Shown: positions 13,235 through 26,004, numbered from the stretch's first letter. The stretch is DNA of 64,000 nucleotides from Mesaphorura yosii (GCA_009869945.1 WIXG01000065.1:209615-273614), one strand, 5' to 3'. The notes: generated by a model not told the origin, from the sequence alone. Numbers and translations: made by a program.

Positions 13235-13359
13235 TATTCGCAGATGCTTTGTTTTTGGAAACGTGTATAATTTTTTATCCGATTACGCGATTTCTAGACA
13301 TTCTTCCGCTGAACTTGTTAGGATAAATTGTAATGTGTATACAGAAATAAGTTTTTCAA

Positions 13360-13365
13360 AATAAA
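13360..13365 (+). terminator. Poly(A) signal for RRS1
   Basis: AATAAA 126 bases after the RRS1 stop codon and 90 bases before the convergent scramblase stop, so the two transcripts end close together. Confidence 0.6.
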
Positions 13366-13454
13366 ATACAACTTTACTGACCAATTTCAGAATAAGATCC
13401 ATTTAATTGTGACCCAGAGTCAAGGTCAAAACTCCAAAACGGTTAAGCTTGCTC

Positions 13455-14410
13455 TTACCCTGCTGCTAAGTTCACGTTAAATTTGGCCAAAAGCAAGATC
13501 ACGAGAATAAAAAATAGTGGTACGCCAATCAAAGTGCCGACAAGGACGTATCTGCTTCCCATTTCTCCGATGTTTCCGAAGCACGGGGCAAAGTACAGTT
13601 CAAACTAGAAACCAAGTAGCACATTTAGTAAGAAAACATTTCGATCTTTCTTCAACAATTCGTCATTTAACTCACCACGAGCATTGCAGCTGCCAAAATC
13701 AAAGCCTTCACATTCACGCTCAGAGTCGGGTCCATCAAAATCTCAATTTTATCTCCGCATTTGATGCTGCCAATTTTGTGCTGATCGGGCTCGTGGTTTT
13801 GGTTCATGATGGCGTACTCGTTCAAGAAGCACGAATTGCAGAATGACAAGCAGTGCTTGCCACAAAAACCTGTTGGTATCAACTTAAATGACACGTCCAT
13901 GCTTGTAGGTGTGATTCCAAACGAGCGATCACACCCACAGGCGTCTTCTTCTACGCTTCCCAACGCCGTGTCATCGCATTCTACGTGAGATTCCTGCAGA
14001 ATGCAGGGGCGCATGAATTTTATTTCCGGGCGCGTACGGAATAAAGTGTGACTTACAAACTGGTCCCGAAATGATCTGAATACAATTTTCCCGCTTGGAT
14101 CCATGAAGTTAATCATCGAGTCCAATTTTCTGACACTATTTTCAGGCCAAAAAGTCGCCTTTACGTGGTCCAGGACGAAGAGCACGTCTTTAGAATCGCC
14201 ACCGAGCAGATTTCCGTAATGACTCCCTACGTGATAATCCAAGTAGAATTTTCCGTAGGTTTCCAAGGTTGCCAGCTTTTGCAGGACTGGACGAGGAAGT
14301 ATTGACAGGCGTCCATGTCCAGACGCTGGCACAGGCTGCATTTGGATTGCAACTGCGTCCAGCTTTTGTTTTGGTTTCGTGTCTTGTGTCGTTTTCTTTT
14401 GGGGTTCCAT
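13455..14410 (-). CDS. Phospholipid scramblase, copy 1
   Basis: Member of the scramblase (PLSCR/LURAP) family, about 270 residues, minus-strand exons 14410-14057, 13994-13676 and 13604-13455, both junctions phase 0. Family features: TYGKFYLDYHVG, a beta-barrel core built of short strands (KDVLFVLDHVK, KIVFRSFRDQF), a Cys-rich stretch (FCGKHCLSFCNSCF) that is palmitoylated in other family members, IGSIKCGDKIEIL, and a final hydrophobic helix (about residues 240-262) in the last exon preceded by FELYFAPCFGNIGEMGS. Family members have been proposed to move lipids between bilayer leaflets in response to calcium or to act as membrane-tethered regulators. The intron positions match those of copy 2 next door, so the pair is a tandem duplication. 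An upstream in-frame ATG at 14473 is possible; I prefer 14410 because it matches copy 2. Confidence 0.88.
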
Positions 14411-15027
14411 TGTGGATATGTACAGAGCTTGCGGAACTGACGTGACCACAAATTCAGCTACCACTTTGATCAACTCAAAGAACTCTGACTCTGACCATGA
14501 CCTTCGACATCGGCGCAGGCCTCTGGAACTAAAATAAATGACCCCGTATCATAATTTGATGCTCATTACAACTCACGACGGGCTCCGCTCTTACTCACAA
14601 AGACATGAAAGGGCAATCTGAAAACATGAACACTCTTATGTGCGGCTTGTGCTTGTAATGAGCGGTGGTGATGAGATTGAGTTCAGCCTCATCATTCATC
14701 AGATATGCAAAGGTACAATAATTGAAGTAAAGTTAATTAAAGCTTTTATTCAATGCCGTATTCCAAATTGGATTGTAATATCAAGTCGCTTTTGTTTGTA
14801 CAATTTCAGTAACACGTTTCCCAAATTCCCAGTTCCAGCACAAATAAAACTTAATCCTATTTTGCAATGACGGGTTCAACTTGTACTGTGAGTATTGTTC
14901 CACGAAGGCAGGCAAGCAATGGAAATGAATGACGTAGCTTTGGTAATTCAATTAGCAAGGGTTAAAAGGCAACTGCTGCGTCTGGGCGCAGCGCAGTACG
15001 GTTTCGCACGAGACGGCCGACCGCCAA
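14411..15027. other. Spacer between the two scramblase genes
   Basis: About 620 bases with no coding sequence of note. It should hold the promoter of copy 1 and the 3' untranslated region of copy 2. Confidence 0.4.
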
Positions 15028-15957
15028 TCATCCTTCCTCTTCCTCTATCAGCAGTTTGAAGATGATTATTCCAATCATGACGAGGGTGGGCATGAAAATC
15101 AGCGTGCAGGCAAAAATGTACCGGCTTCCCATTTCTCCGACGTTTCCAAAGCACGGGGCAAAGTACAACTCAAACTGGGAACGAAAGTCAGGTTCAGGTT
15201 AATTTGTCGCGTCGCACGGACCGATTGAACTGGCGCAACTAGGCTTACGATAACAACAGCTGTCGCCAGAAGCAAGGCTTTCGCCTCCACGCCGAGAGTC
15301 TGATCGATCTCGATCTCAATCTTCTCTCCACATTTGATGGTTCCGATCTTCTCGTCGGTGCGCTGGTTGTAAATCATGTACTCCCTCAAGAAACACGAGT
15401 TGACGCATGAACAGCAGCATCCGGCGCAGAGACCGACTGGATCCAAGTTGAACACCAACTCGGAGCTCGCCGTTGAGACTACAAACGAGCGTCCGCAACC
15501 ACAACATTCTCCAGACACGCTTCCCAGTGCGATGTCACCGGTTTCAATGCGACTTTCCTGAATTGTGCAATCAATTACTTGAGGACAAGTAAACGAATTG
15601 TACGAGTTCACTTACAAACTGGTTTCGTTGAGATTTAAACATGATCTTTCCATCCACATCCAGGAAGTTCACGACAGAGTCCGTAATCCGGTACCTGTTT
15701 GATGGCGAAAACATGCCCCTCGTTTGGTTGCGATCAAGTTTGAAGAGCACGTCGCCAGTTTCAGCGCCAAACAGTTGCGCGTAACAGTTTGCAGGTGCAT
15801 TTTTGTAATCCAGATAGAATTTGCCGTAATTCTGCAAAATCGCGATCCTGTGCAAGCCTTCTCCAGGCGGCGGTGCAGCTGCGGTGTTCTCAGTTTGGCT
15901 TTGCAGCAAAGGTTGCATTTGCACTGCAACGTCGGCGGGTTTCGAAGGTTCAGTCAT
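15028..15957 (-). CDS. Phospholipid scramblase, copy 2
   Basis: Second scramblase, about 265 residues, minus-strand exons 15957-15616, 15557-15249 and 15174-15028, both junctions phase 0 at the same places as in copy 1 (after RNQF before ESRIE, and before FELYFAPC). Contains NYGKFYLDYKN, GDVLFKLDRN, KIMFKSQRNQF, a dense Cys cluster (GLCAGCCCSCVNSC), IGTIKCGEKIEIEIDQT and a terminal membrane helix ending in the acidic tail IEEEEG. The N-terminus has no clear WW-domain binding motif. Role as for copy 1, by homology. A 48-base-scale intron separates exons 1 and 2, among the shortest in the window. The start is the first ATG of the open frame and gives a Pro/Gln-rich leader like that of copy 1. 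Confidence 0.9.
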
Positions 15958-18052
15958 CGTCTCGCCTGGGACAATGCAATGAGATCTGGATCTTGTTTGC
16001 GTCGGAGATCAGGAAGAGGGAGAAGATGCTGGTGAGCGTGTTAATTGCCAAATACCGTTTAGCACAATTTGTCTATTTGACGTTGCTTGAGCACGTGCTA
16101 ATTAAACGCATGACTTTATTTACTCCCTGCCGTGCGTGTAACCCGATAGCGATCAACCAAAACCCAAGCCAAGAACGAGAACGACGACCCAACCTTCCGT
16201 CCTCGTTTCGCTTCGCGTGAGCGTGCTCCTGACCTTGAAGACTGAACGTGAGCTGTTTCGGAATCGGAATCCACTGCTGCATGGCAGGCATGGCCCTGTT
16301 CACTACTCATTGGCAACAGGGATTAGTCACTGATCTCTGTTGCTACCATGCCCGAAGATGCACTTGGGCTTTATGCGTGTGATGCGATGTTATTTTTACT
16401 TCAGGGTGTGTTTATGGCTTGGTCTGTGAGTAAAAAACTTAAAAAATCTTGCCCTCATGCTGTTCATAAAGTGGATCAGTGTTTTGATTATACGTTTGTA
16501 GGTGAGAAAGAAGTGTTCCCATCATATGCCCGATGAACTAAAGGAAACATGGTTTATTACGTAATTCCCAGTCAGGTCTGTGCACTCGTACACGTACACG
16601 TGTGGTAAAATTCTGGAGCAACGTGATACGAGTAATTCAACAATGAAAGACGACACATTCAGCAATTAATGCATTAATTCCACCGGAGGAAGAAGCTCTT
16701 AATCTTAACTGTCGGACATGCGACCTTGAAGCCCTGGCCGTATTGTTGCATAATATTCGCCAAGGGTAAAGAGGGGTGCAGGTGCAGGTCAAACGGTCCA
16801 AGCATTGCTGCGTTTTGCAATTTTGCACAGCAGATGCACAATAAAATTTCCATGATTCATGAATCATTAGATTAGACTAGACTTTTCTTGGTGCATTCAT
16901 AAAGAAATGCCCATTGTTATGATTGGTCTTCAGCTGCTGAATCAATGCTTGACAATTATGATTGTGACAGGTGACAGCAACCTGAAACTCTCACGCAACC
17001 ACGCAATGCAGGCATGAATAATCACGCAGGCACAGAGATTAAAGTGCAATGAAAACACACGAATCATTTGTTCCATGCGACTTGAGTTGCTTCAACGCAA
17101 TTAATTAGCGAATGTATGTTATTTACTTCTTTACTGATCACATCGTTCATGCATTAGCGTTTATGTCGGATATGGCTGTTGTGTTGTGGTTCAGGTCGAG
17201 TTAAAGTTCAATCATATTCAATCAAATACAGCCCACTGCTTGATGGCATTGCTGAAGAATCATCCTGGAAGTATGCCAGTTAACGGTCGATGCATGGTCG
17301 ATGCTGCTGTGCAAAGTTTTGCAATTTGTTGTGTATCACCTGTCAGCTGTCAGTTTGCAAATCCCAGTACATGTGAAGTTAAGATTTCTGTGTGATCACT
17401 TGCTGTTGCTATTTTGTTATCGATAAAACAGAAGCTTGCAGGAGTTCGCCAGTTCAACTACTCTCCGAACACTTCTGGTCAAGACCTGAAATCAAGTCTA
17501 TACCAGCTATTTAGGTGCAATTTCGGCAGTTTGGTGTATTTGGTTGCATTCTTGAAGTATGCAGAATTGCAGCAGAAACGCGCTTGAGCTCAGGTTTCAC
17601 TTTGTCCAACTTTGAACGCGGAAGCTTGACGTTCATTCAAAATCGAAGGGAGGGCGGAGATGATTCGTCATCAACAATCAAGGTCGTAGTGGGTTTAGGA
17701 TCTCTTCTGACTCATGCCACACTAAATCAAAATATTACCTAGAATGGCCAATAATTAGGTGACCACACCTCTAATCAACTCTACAGCTTTCTCCACGTCG
17801 AGTCGCCGACAGTTCGTGATCTATTCAGGTAAAACCTCTCAGCTTGCCTTGTTTCCATTAACTCTTTTATGGAGTAGACATCAAATCAAAAGCCACTCAG
17901 CACAGGTCACGTGTTGATTTACTTGCAGTATGTTCAGTAGTGTTTAAGATTATCCAATAAATTCAGCTCATCCAATTTAAAAGTTAACTGCCTTAGATTT
18001 AATCAACCTCATATTGCGATTTCATTCTCTCCTTTGATGTTTCAGATCGAAA
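15958..18052. other. Gene-free stretch between scramblase 2 and iPLA2
   Basis: About 2.1 kb between divergent genes. ORFs here are 60-143 codons, overlap on both strands and lack domains. It should contain both promoters and 5' untranslated exons; a splice-like acceptor (TGTTTCAG) lies just before the iPLA2 start codon. No repeats or RNA genes recognised. Confidence 0.45.
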
Positions 18053-21000
18053 ATGGCGAGCAACTTTAGTTTCGGTGGCCTTGCGGGGCGGGTTGCAAGG
18101 TCCTTACTCGAGTCAGCAGTGAATGCCACAGCGAACGCGACGAGTACAACTGCAGGGTTAACCAGAACCACATCCATTGACTTCCTCAGAGTTTCTACCC
18201 CTCCTCCTGTGATAGATGAGAATGCAGTCGTCACTGAAATTACTAACATGACGGCCGTCGATGATGTAATTACGACTATTGCGAATCATTCCATTGTCTC
18301 ACGAATGCTAAATTGACGCATACGCATATGCATCTATGCTTTTCAGATAGCGCATTATCCAGTGAGATTCCGCGAAAGCACGTTGATTCTGTATGGACCT
18401 GTCGACACTGCAGGGCCAAGATCTTTGAAGTACAACATAGTTTTGCATCACCCAATTACCACGGAAAAGATGTTCAGTCTCTTCCGGGCAAACGATGAAG
18501 AGAAAGCAGTGGAAGCATTTATTTTGTACAAAGAAGCCATTCCTCCGTTGATCAATGTCGATCCGATGGTAGACCCTTGACATATTGTGGTCTTTTGTGG
18601 TTAAGAATGATAAATTGTCTGAAACTCGTTTGGAACTTTACAGTTATGTGATAAGAATACTTTGGAGAAAATCTGCCAAAAGCTCAGGGAAAAGAAAAGT
18701 TGGAATGCTATGCATGTGGCTGCTTTCTTTGACTATTTCAAATGTATCCGTGATCCTGGGCTCCACAAGTTAGTCGTGCTAAGATTGTTGGGCTGACCGA
18801 GTTGAGCATATATTGGGCATAATGAATGTTTTATTTTGTAGATTCATCAACATACAAGAAGCAATCGATTTGAAATCTCCCCTCCACATTGCGATTAGTC
18901 AAAAGAATCTGGCTTCCGTTACTGAGCTACTAAATTTAGGGGCTTCGTTGGATCTTAGAGATCTCAAAGGAAACTCTGTGATTCATTTAGCAGCTGCGGA
19001 ATCCACGCCACAAATTCTAAATGTAATCTACCCTGAAACAGCAAGCTTCAAATTATACAAGAATTGTTTTTCTCTTTCTTTTATAGTCAGTGCTGGGTAA
19101 ATTGCCTGAGAGTTTGACACCGCTGATTAACGAGGAGAATCATGATGGATTCACACCCATACATTTAGCTTGCAAAAACAGTAACCCCGATGTGATTAAG
19201 GTAAATTGCATGGAGTGCTTGGTGGCGATGTGGCTGTGATATATAGCTACGACTTGCTGATTTGTTGCCTAACAATTTGCGTAGTTGGTCATGCTATGCC
19301 TTTTGTCTCACACACTAGGCCATACCGATTAACAACGCCCAAATGATTTGCAAATTGGTGATTTGTTGCTGATGGCTGAGTTTTAATAGCTTCATTTTGC
19401 GTTTTTTTTATTTGCATCCTGCTTTGCCTAGAATCTTCATAGTCGTGGAACTGACCTTAGTATTCCCTCTCGTGAGGAAGGATACGCTATTCATATTGCC
19501 GTTGTAGCTAAATCAGTTTCTGTAATTCAGGAATTATGCAAGCTAGACCCTGATCAAATCTTGAAAAAGGTAATCCATAATTTTATTTTGTTTATTAACC
19601 ATGAATATTTGGCAGGGTTTTAATTTCTTTCTATTTCTCACCTTGTGCAGCATCCTCAGGATGGCTCAAGTGCGCTGCACTGGGCAGACAGCGCTGAATT
19701 AGTGACTCAGCTGCTGGAATTAGGGTGTGATCCGAATATTGTGAACAATGAAGGTGTCTCGCCTCTTCATTTAGCAGTAAGTTTCGTTTGCAATTTGTAG
19801 GTGGATGTGCATTCAAAGCTAATCATGCTAATGTATATATTCTGTATTCAGACAAAACGAACTTGTTTAAAGAGTGCTCTCTCGCTGCTCTGTCACAAGG
19901 CATTCCCGGATATGAAGGACATGATTGGTGAAACTCCATTGCATTGGGCGGCTAAACTTTGTTCTAAGCCTCTCATCCAGGTAAGTAATTATGATATTAT
20001 GGAAGAGAGTTGATTTTTTTAATCTTCGAGGAAAACTTAGGTACAAATTTGGTACAGGTGCTGCTAGTCTTTGGAGCTGACGTTAACCTAGTCAATAACC
20101 TTGGAGAATCCGCTCGTCATTTAATCAGCACCTCGGAGAGATCAGACAAAAGTGGGATTCTCTTCCTTGTTCATGCCGTCGGAGCCAGAAGGTAAAGAGT
20201 GTGGCTCAAATTCTCAAATGCCATGCAATCTGTGTTCATGACAAAGCGGACTACGCATTAACAGGTGTACGGATGGAACGCGTTGCGCAGACGGATGCTC
20301 CCCGGGTGGAGTATCGAATGGATTCCCACCTGAAAATTATAAAGACGATTGGGAACCATGTACATTGCATCAGACACTTCAAGCATGGTCTATACGTAAA
20401 GAAGTGACTGAACGGGTGAGAAGGGAATCAGGCAACATGAGTCAAGACGAAAACATGGACGTCAATGGAGAACACTCGACACTTGGGTCGACACGAAAGT
20501 TAAAACGACAAGTGTCACCTGGATCTCAGCTAGGCGGAAGATTACTTTGTCTAGATGGTGGCGGCATTCGTGGGCTTGTTCTCACGCAAATGCTCTTCGT
20601 ATTAGAACAAGTACGCAAAGAGATACCAATCATTTCATGCGTTTCATCTTTGAAACATTCTTTTGAAATGCTGTTTCCAGGAATTCGGAATGCCACCAAT
20701 CGAACTGTTCGATTTTGTAGCAGGTTCATAGACGATTTGGATTGTGGGCAGGGTACTACAAGTTTCGAAATAATTCTGGATCAATCTCTATATTCATTTT
20801 TCAGGCACGTCAACGGGCGGAATTCTAGCGTTGGGTTTAGCATGTGGGAAATCTGTTTTCAGTCTCATGTGCCTGTATCTTCGTCTGAAGGACCAAGTTT
20901 TCAGTGGTTCTCGGCCATACAAGTCCGAAGTGATGGATGCATTCCTGAAGAGAGAGTTTGGCGAAGAAAGTACAATGAATAGCATTCGTCGTCCACGGTA

Positions 21001-22109
21001 AGTGCAATGTAAATGATGGAAGCATGATATGCGAGTTTTGACAGTTCTGAGTGAGTTGAACCGATTGCAACATCAATCAGGGTAATGGTCACGACTGCGT
21101 TGGTCGATCGTCGTCCTGCTGATTTGTACCTTTTCCGAAATTATTACTCCCCAAAAGCGGTAATTGACGGGCCTGGCCAGGACGCACTGCGCCCTGAAAA
21201 CGTTCGAATTTGGGAAGCCGCAAAGCGAACAGGTTCGATTGAACAACTAGTACTCACCCTAATGTGAAAATCTTAATCTCAATTTCACAATATTTTTGTC
21301 AAACAGGCGCAGCTCCTTCGTATTTTAGACTCGATGGAGGTGGATGGGTGGATGGTAATGAATGACATCGCCTACTGCCAAGCGGTTATAGTTAGCGCAG
21401 CTAATCTAACGGCCTTCCTCTTCCTCTACACAGGCGGTTTGATAGCAAACAATCCGACGCTCGACGCAATGACGGAGCTTATTCAACTCAGCTCTGCTTT
21501 AAGAAGCATGGACAGCACTTATGACAGTAGCAGGCCCACCCCATCAGTTGTTGTTTCGCTTGGCACCGGAATTCAGCCGTCTGAAAACGTGAATACAAGT
21601 CATTTCGATATTAGCATGCCAGCTGGTATTTTCGACGTAGTTACAAAAGTTCCTAAAGTCAAAGCGCTGATTAACCTTCTCATTGACCAAGTAAGTACAG
21701 AACTGCCGAAGCGTTGAGAATTTACTGCTGCTTAACTTTTGCGCTTTACATTTTTACATTCCCAGGCCACGCAGACCGAAGGACAAGTGGTGAGAGTCTG
21801 ATTTTATTCGGATATGAAATAGAAATCATTCCGTACACTCGGAACTTACATTTGTTCTGTTATCTGTATTTCAAGGTCGAAAGAGCAAGAGCGTGGTGTT
21901 CTTCGCTCGGAGTGCCATTCTTCAGGTTTTCCCCACAACTGACGAAATTCGTTGAGCTTGACGAAACTAACGACGAGATCCTCGTGAATTTAATGTGGGA
22001 AGCGAGAGCCCACATGGTGACTCACAGGCACGAAATAATCCAACTGAAGCGTACGCTGTTGGAATGCGCCAGCCCAGTTCCAGTCAACTGTGATTACGAC
22101 GAGAATTAA
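18053..22109 (+). CDS. PLA2G6: Calcium-independent phospholipase A2 beta (group VI), ankyrin-patatin
   Basis: Cleaves the sn-2 fatty acid of glycerophospholipids; acts in membrane remodelling and mitochondrial upkeep. 892 residues from 17 exons: 18053-18265, 18347-18568, 18644-18768, 18842-19022, 19087-19200, 19432-19569, 19651-19776, 19852-19980, 20058-20191, 20265-20610, 20681-20723, 20805-20997, 21081-21232, 21307-21354, 21434-21690, 21766-21789, 21876-22109. Ankyrin repeats run from about residue 190 to 460 (SPLHIAI, TPIHLACKN, SALHWADS, ETPLHWAAK). The patatin domain has the nucleotide-like loop DGGGIRG (about 557), the nucleophile motif GTSTG (about 591-595) and the catalytic DGG (about 721). 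The conserved C-terminal RARAWC and WEARAHM segments are present. Introns cut both the GTSTG and DGG motifs, and exon 16 is only 24 bases. All junctions keep the frame. Confidence 0.95.
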
Positions 22110-22417
22110 CCGAATTAAGTTATATGACAGTGTGCTAAGTACCAGTGCAAGTTACCCGGGGTTGGCAGGTAATAAATTATTATTACCGAGGCTTATGGCT
22201 GTTTTAGAATTAATGATGTGCTGCTATCTTAATTGGCTTAAAATCCTGAAAAAAATGTTCATCAAGAAACAAAATTGTTTAGCGACGATGGTCTTGTGGG
22301 ACAAGAACAAATCGAAATGAATGAAATCGTAGATCTTATTCTGTAACACGAAGTTAATACTTTTATGCTTGCTCTAATTTTATTTTGCCATTTTTGTTTC
22401 CGGCTGAGAGCAGTAAC

Positions 22418-22423
22418 AATAAA
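22418..22423 (+). terminator. Poly(A) signal for iPLA2
   Basis: AATAAA 309 bases after the iPLA2 stop, only 35 bases from the stop of the convergent RRN3 gene. Confidence 0.6.
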
Positions 22424-22452
22424 TGACATGCAGCTAGTCGTGCTATGAACTT

Positions 22453-22458
22453 TTTATT
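22453..22458 (-). terminator. Poly(A) signal for RRN3, overlapping its stop codon
   Basis: On the minus strand the RRN3 stop TGA runs straight into AATAAA (TGAATAAA), sharing one base. The RRN3 3' untranslated region would then be only some tens of bases and its end would overlap the end of the iPLA2 transcript. Confidence 0.5.
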
Positions 22459-25100
22459 CATATATCCATGAACTCATCATATTCTTCTTTGACATCCGTT
22501 TTAAACTTAAAGGGATTTCTTCCATTGCAATAGAAATGCGTACTTCGGAAGCTGTGTTTATCCGTGAAACTCGTGCCGAGTTCCATTTCAATAGAGTCTT
22601 CATTGTCTGCTGGATGCGAGCCTCCTTGTTCGCTTGACCATGATTCTGTCTTCTCAATCTTTAAATCTTCGTAATATTCTTCATATATTCTATAAATAGG
22701 GTCAATCCATGATATCGACCTGCACAAGATGATAAGAAATTTAGTTTCTAGAAGAGTATACAGAAAATGCATGAGAAGCTTTCAAATCTTGCACATACCT
22801 TCTTAAATAAAACTCATCAAACGGGAAAAATAGCTGTAATAACTCTACAAGTGGCGCCGTGCTTGAAGTTGGATCATTTGTTAAATTCATCGAATCCGTT
22901 GATATTAATGGTATTGTGACAGTCTGATTCCTTTCCAGTACCGTGTGGCAGTACGAAATCTGATGTTGATGCGCGGCTTTGACGAACGCCACTGCGACAT
23001 CATCGTTACAGACTTTTAATGGGTTTAGATCTGATGTGACCAGTCGGCCTAAATTCAGAGTTCTTGTAAACGCCGTGCCTGGAATAGAAATTAACAAGGG
23101 TCAGAAATAACACAATTTTCAGCATAGTAAATACTTTCCACAACCACTTACATTTCCTACTTCCAATTAAATCTTTGTTTCTAAACGCGAATACGTAGAA
23201 AATTGTTTGGCAAAAAGCATAAAACACTCCATGGGCTTCGATGTTTACATTTGACCAATCACAAACTGACACTTTCTTGTCAATGTACTCATTTGACCAA
23301 TCCGCAAGTCTTGTTAGCCATCGCTTCATGGTTCTGTTGATGAAAACGAGTAACGAGATGAGTTTTGTAGAGAGAGAAAGGAAAGGATTTGCAAGTATGA
23401 ATTGATTGCTCACTTGACGGTAATGACAGACGATCTTGATAAAATTCCCGAAATATAAGCTGCGGATTGAATACGAATTCCTTGCGACGTATTGAGAGAA
23501 ATGGCTTTTCTCCACAAAAATTCTAACATGCTTGTAGCAAATTTTGGTCTCAAACTGATGAGATAAAAGTAGAGGTACTGGACATTGACCACTCCAAAAG
23601 TCGGCAGTATTTCTGACTCGAATACAGATAGCATCGAATTGAAGAAAGACAACTGCTCTTCTTCTCTGTCGTGAGGATCTTCCATTTCTTCAGGAACTTT
23701 GGTGGACATCACCGTACTCAGGTGTTCGAAAACAAGATTGAGGCAAATGTCTACAGTTTGAATTAAGGGACTCTCCATGAACGGGCTTTCTACGTCATCC
23801 ATGTCCATTGGATTATACGTTTTTCGACCACCTTTCTCGTTCTTAACTTCAAAGCTGTTCTCGAAGTATGTTCTGTAGCACTCTTCAATATCGTCCCTTG
23901 GAATGTGCACATCAATCCTAGTTAACCTGTCAGGGAAGGAAATTGTTAAGATATTAAATATTAATAGTTAACGGCGGCCCTACCAACTATACGAATTCCT
24001 TCAAACTTACTTATGAATAATGAGATGTAAGATTTGCAACTGACATTCCGGGGCATAATTCAGGACTTCCAATAAATTCTTCACGTAGCAATAGTGGACG
24101 TGTGGGCTTTTCGTCATGTACGGGTACATGCTAGAGAATACTTTAACACCGGTCTCTTTTCTCCTATAAATTCAAAATGTTTTTGATAATAATCTGAGCT
24201 CTTCGAAATACACAACTTCAGTGCAGTTACTTACATTGGAAATGCTTCGAATATTTTCCGCAGATTCCGGTGAGCAACTTGGAATATATTTTCTTCTGCT
24301 AAAGGCACTTCATCTGGTCGCCGGGTAGTGACTTGATTAGTACTTGTTGGTAAGAATTTCATAACTAGGGATTGAATCGCGATGCCACCGAATGAAGGCC
24401 GTGCTATCAAAGTTTCCGCCAGAAAATCCTCCATTGCCTTAACTATTTTCTTGGATCGAGTGGGCCAGTTTCCGTTCTAGAATGATATCATTTGGAATTA
24501 TGATACGTGATCTTAAGCCTACTTCGGCTTCGGAAATCTATACATACCAGAATCTGTTGTATTAAAGGGCTCATCTTCTCATCAAGATTCTCTAAATCCT
24601 TATCTTTGATTTGGTTAATTAGCTTCAGTAACGTTTCGTCCTGTGATCACGAAACAGATGTAATGAATAGTGCGAATGTAAAAGATGACAACGCAACTTG
24701 AACTTGAACTTACGTTGATTTTATCCCAATCATCCAGACAATTTAGAAGCCTTTTCAGCTGCCGCTGCTGCACGAGCACGTTTTGATTAGTGGAGTTAAG
24801 GAGATCATCCAGGACAGGCATCAAGTTATTGAGTGAATCAGCAGGCGTAACATCTGATTCCGACTTTGCGAAAGATGCTCTCCCATTACTGGAACCAGGA
24901 CGTTGTTGTGATGGTGGTTGAACCCTTGCAGCTGACTCAGTCTTAGATTTGGCTTTAGACTGTGGGTCACTCGGGGTTTCGGTTGCATTGGAACGGCGAT
25001 GCTTCGAAGATGGTAAGACCGATCCATTTCCCGAACTTTTGCAGCCAGTGCCATTTATTGGAATGGGACACGATGCTTTCTTCCTACTGCCTGACAGCAT
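22458..25100 (-). CDS. RRN3: RNA polymerase I-specific initiation factor RRN3 (TIF-IA)
   Basis: Bridges RNA polymerase I to the promoter-bound core factor at rRNA genes. 703 residues from minus-strand exons 25100-24714, 24640-24548, 24476-24235, 24163-24011, 23926-23414, 23333-23152, 23078-22799 and 22719-22458 (phases 0, 0, 2, 2, 2, 1, 2). HEAT-like helical protein; recognisable segments include MYPYMTKSPHVHYCYVKNLL, an acidic loop after the DMDDVESPFMESPL region, the VNVQYLYFYLISLRPKFA helix, IEAHGVFYAFCQTIFYVFAF, LNPLKVC, SYCHTVLERN, FFPFDEFYLRR and the final SWIDPIYRIYEEY. These fall in the order seen in the family. The first 110 residues are Ser-rich and poorly conserved. Tail-to-tail with iPLA2 and head-to-head with the SMC6-hinge gene across 0.9 kb. 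Confidence 0.95.
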
Positions 25101-25953
25101 TTCTTATGTATGTTATCATTAATGCTTTCACGCGGCAATGTGTTTGCCCAACTTTAAGACGGCTAAAACATTAAAATTGTTTAAATCAAGAGATCCACTG
25201 CCCAGATTAGAACTCAGGTTGAAAACACAATAGAATACAGGGGGTAATTGGAAATTCCAGCTCCAGACTCCGAACTGGCGGGGATTAGATCCTAAAACTG
25301 CTGACAGACGTTCTTGATTATTTTGACTGATCAGTCCGTCGTACGTAGTTTCAACGTTGCAAAAAGAAATCTGGTATTTCAGCCTGGGAAAACGTGCTCC
25401 TTGGAGCTGACAATACACGTGAGAGGCTGTTCTTTGTGTTGGCTCTCAGATGGCAATGAATGTTTGCCATTTATTTGTGGACTTCGAAGACTCGCAACAT
25501 CGCGAGGAATTTAATGCTCTTCTCACTTCACCCCCTATGAATGCCTTAACTCGTGGGTTGGTAGCCCTGAGATCTCGTAATCTCACCTCTATGAACAGTA
25601 TGAAGTTAGTTACGAATTAGTTTGTATTGCTTGTCAATTGTCAATCGTCCGCTCTAACCAAATGAAGCTGGACTGGAGACTGTTGAGAGTATTAAAAGAT
25701 TTGATTTATGTACTGAGTACTGACTTCTTTTCTCTGACGCTACTATCATTTATGCTAATTTTTAATCGGTTGGCTGCAATGAGACTCTCGTGTCCATTTT
25801 CCATGAAGCAGCCTTCCGGAGCAATTAGTTGTCTCATACCTCTCGGCCTTCGCCATTGACCAGCTTATCTTGTTCGTCTGCTGAATTGAATTTTCACAGC
25901 TAAATGGTGATTGTAGTGCTGCTCGTCTACTGACGTTTGTGCGAGAATTTGCA
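25101..25953. other. Divergent promoter region of RRN3 and the SMC6-hinge gene
   Basis: About 0.85 kb with no supported coding sequence. A probable 5' untranslated intron of the hinge gene ends with the acceptor GAATTTGCAG at about 25953, shortly before its start codon. Confidence 0.45.
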
Positions 25954-26004
25954 GGCGGGTCTGGAAAACAAACCCGAACCCAATCGACCTGGAATCAAGA
26001 CAAG

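Noticed and set aside
15724..16220. Plus-strand ORFs of 103 and 143 codons
   Set aside because: Mostly antisense to exon 1 of scramblase copy 2.
22458..25100. Possible integrator or CCR4-NOT subunit
   Set aside because: First impression from helical segments; the order of HGVFYAFCQTIFY, LNPLKVC and WIDPIY fits RRN3 clearly.
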